This document shows positions 1 to 5,658 of a DNA stretch of 5,658 nucleotides, piece after piece. The DNA is from Bacteroidales bacterium (GTDB lineage: Bacteria; Bacteroidota; Bacteroidia; Bacteroidales; VadinHA17). The notes below the pieces were generated by a model. That model saw only the letters and a program-made list of their open reading frames with translations. It was not told the DNA's origin and did no database searches. A program made the position numbers and the translations under genes. The stretch is from the NCBI GenBank assembly GCA_003518245.1, contig DOZA01000079.1, forward strand, positions 1 to 5,658. Direction: 5' to 3'. Position 1 is the stretch's first letter. Every line of letters begins with the position of its first letter.

Positions 1-1522
1 GCATATCCTGAGGGTAAAGTTTATGTTTTATACTGTTATAAAGCATTGAGGGCATAACATTATCGTTGATTAATCTTACTCTTACCCTGTACAGGTTCTT
101 ATCAATTTGTTTTTTCTCAAATACTTCCAGTTTAACATCGGGTGTTTGCTGAGCTGCAAAGATCACAGCAGAGGCATTACGATGAACAAGGTCCTGCAAC
201 ATGAATGGATGGGGTAATCGTGAGCTCATCTTTGCCCATCCACCTATCTCAATATCACCATATACCGGGTGCTTGTAAGGTTTCCATTCGCTGAACAGTT
301 CACCCTGTGCAACGTGGTCATTATATTTCAGTCTGGCTCTGTCCTGTTGTACCCATTCATTACCACCGCCGAACAAGCTTCCCTGTTCACTTTTCCTGAA
401 ATATGTACCATCATAGGTTTCAGTCTCAACCTGGAACAGTTCACCCACAAAGGTATATGAGCCAATTATATTATCACAGAAATCAGCAAAGTCACCGTAT
501 GTTGAATACAGATCTTTCCAGACTATAAGGTATTTATATCCCGGTACTATTTTTTCACTGTTTTTACCAAGGTAGTCATACACTGCTATATCACCTGGAG
601 GGAATTCTCCTGCTGCCTTAATTGCGGGGCCTCTGAGGAACATACCTCCGTTATTATGGAAGGCAAATACCATAATAATATTTGGTCGTTGTAAAATCCA
701 TTCGGCTATTGCTTTTATTCCTTTTCCTGAGAATGGGTAGTCTCCAGCTCCTGATTGCACATAAGGAGGAGCCCAGTTAAAACCCCAGTTACGGTTGCCG
801 TCCACGTATCCCTCTGAGTCTTCGTTTACTTTTCCATCACCGTCATTATCAATTCCTTCAGTGCCAAGTAATGTCCATTCTCCTTTTTCACCCGGTTTAA
901 CCGCAATCATAAGCCTGGGATCCTCAGGATCTGTTTTGAGTTTTCCCAGGTGATCTCTTTTCCTCATCTGTGTTATGCTTCCATCACCATCAAGATCATC
1001 CGGAAAGTCTTCATCAAAGAGCCCGTCCCTGTCATCATCTTTAGGTATACGCAGCCCCCTGTTTGTACTTGGAGTATTAGGATCATTGAAAAAATGGAAC
1101 CGGCCATCAACATTTACTGTTGGAATAATATAGAACACGTTCCTGTCTATTATTTTGGTTATTTCATCATTCTCTCCGTATTTTGTAAGGAGGCGGTTTG
1201 CCAGATACAGGCAAACCTCTGTTGCCTGAATTTCGTTACCATGTATATTACCGTCAACATAAACACCCGGTTTGGAGGAGGCAGTACCCGTTTCAGGATT
1301 GTTAATCGTTAAAGCCCATATTATCCTTCCCTCTTCACTTTTACCTACTTCTTCAACCATTGTCAGATTTGGATAGCTTTTATTTAGTTGTTTTACAGCT
1401 TCTGCCACCTGTTCATATGAATAGTAGTGATCAAACCTGAGCGGGACCTTAATTTCCTGTGCCTTGCTAAAATGAGTAAGCAAGAGTAAAATAAGTATTG
1501 ATATAATATTTTTTGCTTTCAT
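1..1522 (-). CDS. Exported M14-family zinc carboxypeptidase (3' end outside window)
   Basis: This encodes a secreted metallocarboxypeptidase expected to trim peptides from their C-terminus with a single zinc ion. The first 507 codons are open without interruption and the gene runs off the left edge. Residues 1-21 form a type I signal peptide (Lys-rich start, Ile/Leu core, Ser-Lys-Ala before the likely cut). The M14 catalytic set is complete by motif: HGNE at 94-97 gives zinc ligands H94 and E97, NRN at 243-245 supplies the substrate-binding Asn-Arg, H289 in FHNNGG is the third ligand, and E361 in YTFVGELF fits the general-base glutamate. Between the first ligands and NRN lies an Asp-rich insertion with three DxDxDG loops (about 162-168, 177-183 and 225-231), resembling EF-hand or thrombospondin type 3 calcium loops. 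WKPYKHP at 413-419 opens a C-terminal region shared with the upstream gene. The start is 2 nt after the upstream stop and has a good Shine-Dalgarno site. Substrate specificity cannot be read from the sequence. Confidence 0.93.
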   Translation of the reverse strand, partial: MKAKNIISILILLLLTHFSKAQEIKVPLRFDHYYSYEQVAEAVKQLNKSYPNLTMVEEVGKSEEGRIIWALTINNPETGTASSKPGVYVDGNIHGNEIQATEVCLYLANRLLTKYGENDEITKIIDRNVFYIIPTVNVDGRFHFFNDPNTPSTNRGLRIPKDDDRDGLFDEDFPDDLDGDGSITQMRKRDHLGKLKTDPEDPRLMIAVKPGEKGEWTLLGTEGIDNDGDGKVNEDSEGYVDGNRNWGFNWAPPYVQSGAGDYPFSGKGIKAIAEWILQRPNIIMVFAFHNNGGMFLRGPAIKAAGEFPPGDIAVYDYLGKNSEKIVPGYKYLIVWKDLYSTYGDFADFCDNIIGSYTFVGELFQVETETYDGTYFRKSEQGSLFGGGNEWVQQDRARLKYNDHVAQGELFSEWKPYKHPVYGDIEIGGWAKMSSRLPHPFMLQDLVHRNASAVIFAAQQTPDVKLEVFEKKQIDKNLYRVRVRLINDNVMPSMLYNSIKHKLYPQDM

Positions 1523-1524
1523 GA

Positions 1525-3567
1525 TTATTCTCCTAATTTAATTTGTTTTGAATCGTGGCCTGCTGTCTTCGAATCCAGGTTTATTTTTATTGATTCACCT
1601 TTCCTGGCTCTTAGCAGCCATGTATGCTTAACTGCTTTTTGCCCATCCAACTCATTTATGGCAGTTCGCTGTTTACCGGATAGGAACTCAATATCTTTGC
1701 CTTCAATAGTTATTATTGCCGGCACAGGCATCTTGTTTCTTTTGCCCATCTGTGTGCAGAAAGGGAGGAAACCTTTATTCTCCACCCATAATTTAATAAA
1801 ATATACATCTGCGCCCTTATTGCTGACTTCAACAAAATTAATTGCCAGTTGAGGCATTTTCTTAACAAGTTCAAAAACCCATGGTATATGTATATCCAGC
1901 AAAGAATCAACCATTTCCGCCGGCGGGTTGAGGTCTGAATATGGGACAAAGCCTCCAATCTCAACTTCGCCCAGTGTAGGGTGCTTATAAGGTTTCCAGT
2001 CAACAAACCCTTTCCCATCCAGAACATTGTCTGAGAAAGCTATTAATGATTGTTCCCTGGGATCACCTTTCTTTTTGTCACCTTGAGGTTTAGGCATCTG
2101 TTTCATCATGCCCGCCATTTGTTTGGGATTCACCTGGCCTCCTTTTACCATGCCAATGACTCTTTCAGCATTGAATTCTTTTGGAGCACCACTTTCCTGG
2201 AGGAAAAGGTTTATTTTTTCTTCTCCCAGTGCGATAAATTCTTCACTGCTCATTTCTTCAATCTTTTCTATCGTAATACCGCTTGACTCCTTTTTCTCTT
2301 CCTTTTTCTTTGGTATTCCCCATATGTCCATTGAAAAAACAGGCACAGCCAGGTGATAATATGACCATAATTCAAACGAGCCATCGGTTGCCGGTGATGG
2401 ATCAAGTCTTTCGGCTTTACCTGTTTTATCCTCCAGGTATTTTTTGTATTCTTTACTTATACTGTTGTAGAATACAAGATCTTCCTGCATAGGGTTAACT
2501 ATAGCACCCAGGCCGAGGAAGCTTGCGATCATGCCTTCTTCCACCTCCATGCCGGGAGGAAGCATAGGTTGTACCTTATCCATGATTTCCTTCATGGTAT
2601 AGGTACGGGTATGATCAAATCCTATCATTTTAGCTATCTCCTCAGGTATTGATATCTTTTCCATATCAACCGATCCTTTTCTGCCTCCTTTTGGAGGAAC
2701 AAGAAGGAAGTTGGTGTTTCCAAAAGAGAAGGTCATTGCTATCTCAGGATGGTCGAAGGCAAACCTGAGCAATTCGAAAACTTCAGGGGTCGATCCTGCA
2801 TAAAGTCCGCTTGATGGTTTGAAAAACTCGAAAAGGTGAGGGAAGTTGGTATTTATGTTAGTTCCACCATTACCATCTTCATTGTACTTACCATCACCGT
2901 CATCATCAATACCTTCATCGTATATTTTGTAAATACCTTTTTCTCCATCCTTATATTCAGCTTTTCTCATTAATCTTGGGTCTGGGCTGACAGGTACCCA
3001 GATACCATCAGGTGACTTAAGCCTCATCTTAGTTATTATTCCGTTACCATCAAGGTCATTAAAACCATCTTCATCTGTCTGATCATCCAGGTCATCATTA
3101 TGAGGTAAAAAGTTACGGGAATCTACATAGACCACTTCATCAAAGTACCTTGAATATGCATCAGGATTACCCATCGGAAGGATAAACCATGTAAGATTAT
3201 TATAATGAGAATTGTCGCTTATAACTCTTTCGGCCAGATTCAGGGCTGCCTCGGTAGCTACAGGCCTGTTACCATCCATATTCCCGACTACCATTATTGC
3301 AGGGTTATTAACATTTTCAGAGCCTGTTTCGACTCCTATTTCCATCATTAGTAGATCAAAACCACCGGGTGAACTGGTAAGGTTATGTATTAATACGTTC
3401 CCGCCTGCTTTTTGTTTGATCTGCATTATTTGCTTGTTGACCTCTGCAGGTGAACTGTAGTTGTCCTGGGCTTTGAGTGTGAAAGTACTCAGAAAAAAGG
3501 GCGAAATTATTAAAACAATAACCATTACCAATGGTGAATGGCTGTAGGGCTTCACTTGTCTTTTCAT
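1525..3567 (-). CDS. Exported M14-like pseudopeptidase with all catalytic residues replaced
   Basis: This 680-residue exported protein is homologous to the downstream M14 carboxypeptidase but is predicted to be catalytically dead. A signal peptide covers about residues 1-33 (KRQVK start, hydrophobic 13-31, Leu-Lys-Ala then Gln). Aligned by eye, zinc motif HGNE is DGNR at 98-101, so both ligands are lost. The NRN motif is NTN at 239-241, losing the arginine. The third-ligand histidine is G283 in SFGNTN, and the catalytic glutamate is D414 in SMDIW. The scaffold persists: the ATEAALNLAERV helix, the Asp-rich loops around 161-179 and 221-231, DPRLM at 196-200, and WKPYKHP at 524-530. It is longer than its neighbour because of two insertions of about 60 residues, at roughly 290-395 and 418-515; the second is rich in Lys, Glu, Met and Gly and probably flexible. 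It is first in a two-gene operon. The frame is clean, so it looks maintained and not decaying. A regulatory, scaffold or peptide-binding role is inference. Confidence 0.92.
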   Translation of the reverse strand: MKRQVKPYSHSPLVMVIVLIISPFFLSTFTLKAQDNYSSPAEVNKQIMQIKQKAGGNVLIHNLTSSPGGFDLLMMEIGVETGSENVNNPAIMVVGNMDGNRPVATEAALNLAERVISDNSHYNNLTWFILPMGNPDAYSRYFDEVVYVDSRNFLPHNDDLDDQTDEDGFNDLDGNGIITKMRLKSPDGIWVPVSPDPRLMRKAEYKDGEKGIYKIYDEGIDDDGDGKYNEDGNGGTNINTNFPHLFEFFKPSSGLYAGSTPEVFELLRFAFDHPEIAMTFSFGNTNFLLVPPKGGRKGSVDMEKISIPEEIAKMIGFDHTRTYTMKEIMDKVQPMLPPGMEVEEGMIASFLGLGAIVNPMQEDLVFYNSISKEYKKYLEDKTGKAERLDPSPATDGSFELWSYYHLAVPVFSMDIWGIPKKKEEKKESSGITIEKIEEMSSEEFIALGEEKINLFLQESGAPKEFNAERVIGMVKGGQVNPKQMAGMMKQMPKPQGDKKKGDPREQSLIAFSDNVLDGKGFVDWKPYKHPTLGEVEIGGFVPYSDLNPPAEMVDSLLDIHIPWVFELVKKMPQLAINFVEVSNKGADVYFIKLWVENKGFLPFCTQMGKRNKMPVPAIITIEGKDIEFLSGKQRTAINELDGQKAVKHTWLLRARKGESIKINLDSKTAGHDSKQIKLGE
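1529..1534 (-). promoter_or_regulatory. Shine-Dalgarno site of the downstream peptidase gene
   Basis: On the minus strand AGGAGA ends 6 nt before the ATG at 1522-1520. It lies inside the last codons of the upstream gene (Leu-Gly-Glu-stop). It supports the chosen start and suggests translational coupling. The other two intact genes here have no comparable site, only A-rich or unremarkable leaders. Confidence 0.75.
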
Positions 3568-3601
3568 TTTTAATATGTTTTTGTCTTGATGAGATTTCCT
3601 C

Positions 3602-3609
3602 CAAAAATA
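3602..3609 (-). promoter_or_regulatory. Candidate Bacteroidota -7 promoter box for the M14 operon
   Basis: The minus strand reads TATTTTTG, an exact match to the Bacteroidota -7 consensus TAnnTTTG, about 34 nt upstream of the start codon at 3567. Transcription would begin near 3595, giving a leader of about 28 nt. I see no convincing TTTG-like -33 element at the usual distance upstream, so this is a weak to moderate call. Confidence 0.4.
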
Positions 3610-3684
3610 GTAAAAGGGGAATAACTAACCTATTTATGATTGGTGTTCTATAATATATGTATGGGGTAATAAGTATAGGAGGTG

Positions 3685-3830
3685 TTGAGTTGTTGAATCG
3701 TTTAATTGTTAAATCGGGAATACCTGGTTACCCGGTAACTAGCACCTGGTACCCAGATAACGCGAAACACGAACCGAGTCCGGTGAAACCGGGCGAGCTC
3801 ACGAGCGTTAGCGAGTAAACGAGCAACCAT
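3685..3830. repeat. Intergenic mosaic of degenerate 7-8 bp tandem repeats
   Basis: This stretch between the M14 operon and the redox gene is a chain of short imperfect tandem arrays. In plus-strand order they are: period-8 units around 3690-3721 (TTGTTGAA, TCGTTTAA, TTGTTAAA); period-7 units around 3722-3757 (ACCTGGT, ACCCGGT, AACTAGC, ACCTGGT, ACCCAGA); ATAACGC and GAAACAC at 3757-3770; and CGAG spaced 8-10 bp apart at 3794, 3802, 3812 and 3820. The composition is clearly more GC-rich than its surroundings in the right half. The GAAACGC-like part matches the array at the right end of the window. No credible gene crosses it. It does not look like CRISPR, since units are adjacent with no spacers. 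Confidence 0.7.
3778..3794. repeat. Small inverted repeat (hairpin) inside the repeat mosaic
   Basis: CCGGT at 3780-3784 pairs with ACCGG at 3788-3792 around a GAA loop. A G-T pair (3779/3793) and a G-C pair (3778/3794) can extend the stem to 7 bp. It lies about 45 nt past the stop codon of the minus-strand redox gene, but no T-run follows in either direction, so a Rho-independent terminator is not supported. Confidence 0.4.
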
Positions 3831-3836
3831 ACCGCC

Positions 3837-4883
3837 CTAGCCTGTGCTCCTGTACCTTCTCCAGAACCTGAAGCTGGTAAGGGAGTTATAGGTGAAAATC
3901 TTATTGAATATTCTAAACCTGAGAAGGAAATGAAATATCCTGTAGCCTGCAAAGATAGTTATCAGTCCGGTCAGTAATGCAAAACTATCTATGAGCATCC
4001 GTAGATGGTTAATATAAAATTCAGGGGTAATAATATTTAGAGCAACCAGCAGTTTAGCCAGGGCAAGAGGTATAAGTGAAAAAGCGAGCCACCAGAATAA
4101 GATGGTATATCCATGTGCTGTTTCAATAGCCCTTTCGGGACAATGATTCATACACTTCATACAGCTTTCACAATTGAAAGTCCAATAGGGTATTCCATCT
4201 TTGAGTTTGATGGCATTCACCGGACAACTCTTGTAGCATAATCCACAGTCTGTGCATTTATCACTGGCATAAAATGTTTTGGCCAGAGCAAAACGGCCAA
4301 AGATGTAGTATGCTATTGATATTGGGCTAATGGCAAGGTCAAGTGGCAGATCGAACAGGCCACGTGAGACAAATTTTCCTTCCATTATTTTGTTAGTAAA
4401 TCTGTTGGTTACTTCTTTACACCTCTTATGTATTGACTCAACTACCTTATGTCTCAGGCCCGGGTGTATAGAGATCCAGTTTGATGGCATATCCATAGGT
4501 CGGTATCCCCTTACCCTGTAACCCTTGACTTTCATTATCAAAGCCGGTAATAGAAGGGCCAGTCCGCTCAAACCTGGCGTAAAGATCTTCCAAAGTTTCA
4601 TTCCTGCCCTGGTGTTTAGCAGGAATATATCGGATTTTCCTTTAGGGAATCTCCTGACATATTTTATTACTGCGGGTGGAGCATTAAAGCCATGGGTAGG
4701 ATAGCAAAAACCAATTAGGGTGTTTTTAAAAAGGAGATCTTTTCCCGGGTAATTACCTTTCGAAAGATCATATATCTCGGTTTCAATCCCGGTGGATGAA
4801 GCATATTCATTTATCCATTTTGCTGTGGATCTGGCATTGCCTGTGCCTGAAAACCAGTAAATTAATAATTTTTTATAGGCCAT
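3837..4883 (-). CDS. EFR1-type flavodoxin/ferredoxin fusion, membrane-associated
   Basis: This 348-residue protein is a probable electron-transfer protein joining a flavodoxin-like domain to a bacterial two-cluster ferredoxin domain. The N-terminus has the pattern of a flavodoxin beta strand plus phosphate loop, with SGTGN at 12-16 expected to bind FMN, and a conserved-looking YPTHGFNAPP at 61-70. Two 4Fe-4S motifs follow: C210, C213, C216 and C220, then C238, C241, C244 and C248, each ending Cys-Pro. Hydrophobic stretches at about 104-118, 182-200, 260-283 and 298-322 suggest membrane contact; the last two look like a transmembrane hairpin. There is no signal peptide, so the redox domains should face the cytoplasm. 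The redox partner is unknown. The start has no Shine-Dalgarno site. The last residues (WRRYRSTG) end at the border of the repeat mosaic, so the C-terminus may have been altered. It is about 270 bp upstream of the peptidase operon and probably a separate transcription unit. Confidence 0.88.
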   Translation of the reverse strand: MAYKKLLIYWFSGTGNARSTAKWINEYASSTGIETEIYDLSKGNYPGKDLLFKNTLIGFCYPTHGFNAPPAVIKYVRRFPKGKSDIFLLNTRAGMKLWKIFTPGLSGLALLLPALIMKVKGYRVRGYRPMDMPSNWISIHPGLRHKVVESIHKRCKEVTNRFTNKIMEGKFVSRGLFDLPLDLAISPISIAYYIFGRFALAKTFYASDKCTDCGLCYKSCPVNAIKLKDGIPYWTFNCESCMKCMNHCPERAIETAHGYTILFWWLAFSLIPLALAKLLVALNIITPEFYINHLRMLIDSFALLTGLITIFAGYRIFHFLLRFRIFNKIFTYNSLTSFRFWRRYRSTG

Positions 4884-4917
4884 ACCAAACTGATCTGTTG
4901 TGTTTGTGTTTTAAAGG

Positions 4918-4925
4918 CAAAGTAA
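4918..4925 (-). promoter_or_regulatory. Possible -7 box upstream of the redox gene
   Basis: The minus strand reads TTACTTTG, a 7-of-8 match to the Bacteroidota -7 consensus TAnnTTTG, 34 nt before the start codon at 4883. An overlapping TATCTTTA is an equally imperfect alternative. No clear -33 element was seen. The surrounding 4884-5047 divergent intergenic stretch is AT-rich and shows nothing else I can name. Confidence 0.2.
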
Positions 4926-5047
4926 AGATAAAAAATACCAGTTGTCTAAAAATACTCAATGTGAGAATAGAATAGTTATTTTTTACAGCAATTTTTTAAT
5001 GCATCGTCTCTAAACAAACAAAACCAAGCCAAACATAATTCATTTAT

Positions 5048-5581
5048 ATGTCGGTAAGGATAAATAATCTGCTAAAGACAATCAGGAGATTTAGTGGTAT
5101 AGTAATTTTAAATATGGCAGGTCTTGCACTGGTGCTGAAGCATTACCTGATGACTCCCGGAGGTGGAAGATACAGTTAATTTGATACTGCATACAAAGCT
5201 GCATTCCGCATAGGAGAAAACTTATTTACAGAAGAAAATGCATATTATACCACAAATGCAGTTTTTCGGATATTTTCTTTTGATCTTATAATGGACAACC
5301 CGGAGAATATACTGTCAGACCCATATTCAATTGGTAATGTTTCAGAGGTAGTTTGGAAAATTAATATTAAATACATACCCAATAGCTCTTACCCTTGCTT
5401 ATTTTATCATTGATAGATGGCTAGAATATGCTTACCATATCAAAGTGCACCCTGTGTATTTTTTATCACTTTAATATCCATAACACTTATAGCTTCATTG
5501 ACTGTTTTTTACCATACCATACGCACGGCACGGCTGAACCCGGCAGATACGCTGAGGGATGAGCGATGGGGCTTGATTTAG
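5048..5581 (+). pseudogene. Eroded FtsX/MacB-type ABC transporter permease
   Basis: This is a remnant of a large permease of the MacB/FtsX superfamily, normally near 800 residues in Bacteroidota, with a periplasmic domain and four transmembrane helices. From ATG 5048, frame 1 gives the typical N-terminus (INNLLKTIRRF, then ILNMAGLAL), stopped by TAA at 5177. The same frame continues with FDTAYKAAFRI and then FTEENAYYTTNAVFRIFSFD and NPENILSDPYSI, which resemble the periplasmic domain. It jumps at about 5334 to GNVSEVVWKINIKY, which resembles the region before the last helices. Reading then moves to another frame from about 5373 (YPIALTLAYFIIDRWLEYAY, stop at 5472). It returns to the first frame from about 5459 (FFITLISITLIASLTV, then the conserved-type ending ARLNPADTLRDE) and ends at TAG 5579-5581. 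The order of fragments and both ends are preserved, so this is decay by internal deletion, nonsense change and frameshift. No ABC ATPase gene is visible in the window. Confidence 0.8.
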
Positions 5582-5658
5582 AGACTGAGAGACTGAGAGA
5601 CGAAGAGACGAAGAGACTCGAAACGCAAAACGCGAAACGCATAACGCGAAACGCGAAA
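5581..5658 (+). repeat. Compound tandem repeat: 8-bp GAGACTGA units then 7-bp GAAACGC units
   Basis: Five 8-bp units run from 5581 to 5620 (GAGACTGA twice, GAGACGAA twice, GAGACTCG). From 5620 the period changes to 7 bp (GAAACGC, AAAACGC, GAAACGC, ATAACGC, GAAACGC, then GAAA at the edge), so the array probably continues outside the window. It begins on the last base of the permease pseudogene's stop codon. Bases 5641-5657 match 3757-3773 in the first mosaic at 16 of 17 positions. Confidence 0.85.

Noticed and set aside
950..1312. A 120-codon plus-strand open frame opposite the first peptidase gene
   Set aside because: It lies wholly antisense to a gene with complete M14 motifs, and its translation resembles no family I know.
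1525..3567. The 680-aa gene as a true pseudogene in decay
   Set aside because: The frame is uninterrupted, the signal peptide and shared scaffold motifs are intact, and it is tightly joined to the next gene. Loss of catalytic residues alone does not indicate decay.
3778..3794. Rho-independent terminator for the redox gene
   Set aside because: The stem is short and no T-run follows on the minus strand; the hairpin is better described as part of the repeat mosaic.
3685..3830. Possible CRISPR array
   Set aside because: The units are 7-8 bp, contiguous and degenerate, with no spacers of regular length and no cas genes.
3728..3952. A 74-codon minus-strand open frame spanning the repeat mosaic and the end of the redox gene
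   Set aside because: Most of it is repeat DNA or another frame of the redox gene. The translation has no recognisable domain and no leader of its own.
5048..5179. A 43-codon small protein gene starting at 5048
   Set aside because: The peptide matches the N-terminus of FtsX/MacB-type permeases, and homology continues past its stop in the same frame, so it is a pseudogene fragment.

Overview
The window looks like chromosomal DNA of a Bacteroidota bacterium, probably a Bacteroidales/Marinilabiliales-type lineage. The clues are moderately AT-rich coding sequence, exported proteins whose signal peptides end in Ala-Gln, starts with A-rich leaders instead of Shine-Dalgarno sites, one candidate TAnnTTTG promoter box, and a remnant of the FtsX/MacB-type permease family that is abundant in this phylum. 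The assignment rests on sequence style and recognised families only.

Layout. All three intact or partial genes lie on the minus strand. At the left edge (1-1522) is the N-terminal 507 codons of an exported M14-family zinc carboxypeptidase with every catalytic residue recognisable. Two bases upstream of its start codon ends a second exported M14 homologue (1525-3567, 680 aa) in which every zinc-binding and catalytic position has been replaced. The two are tandem paralogues in one probable operon, with the inactive-looking member translated first. Both keep an Asp-rich DxDxDG insertion that resembles calcium-binding loops.

From about 3680 to 3836 is a non-coding mosaic of degenerate 7-8 bp tandem repeats. 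Beyond it, on the minus strand (3837-4883), is a membrane-associated flavodoxin/ferredoxin fusion of the EFR1 type: an FMN-binding SGTGN motif, two 4Fe-4S cysteine clusters and C-terminal hydrophobic segments. Its stop codon sits at the edge of the repeat mosaic.

On the plus strand, diverging from that gene, 5048-5581 is a badly eroded FtsX/MacB-type ABC transporter permease. The start, parts of the periplasmic domain, the last transmembrane region and the original stop are recognisable, but nonsense changes, frameshifts and large internal deletions leave about 530 bp of an expected gene of roughly 2.4 kb. From its stop codon to the window end runs a second tandem-repeat patch whose 7-bp unit (GAAACGC) also occurs in the first patch.

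Functionally, the peptidase pair probably works in the periplasm, at the outer surface or outside the cell on peptides. The redox protein is a separate unit with no visible link to it. The most interesting points are the active/inactive peptidase pair and the two related short-period repeat mosaics that directly follow gene ends.
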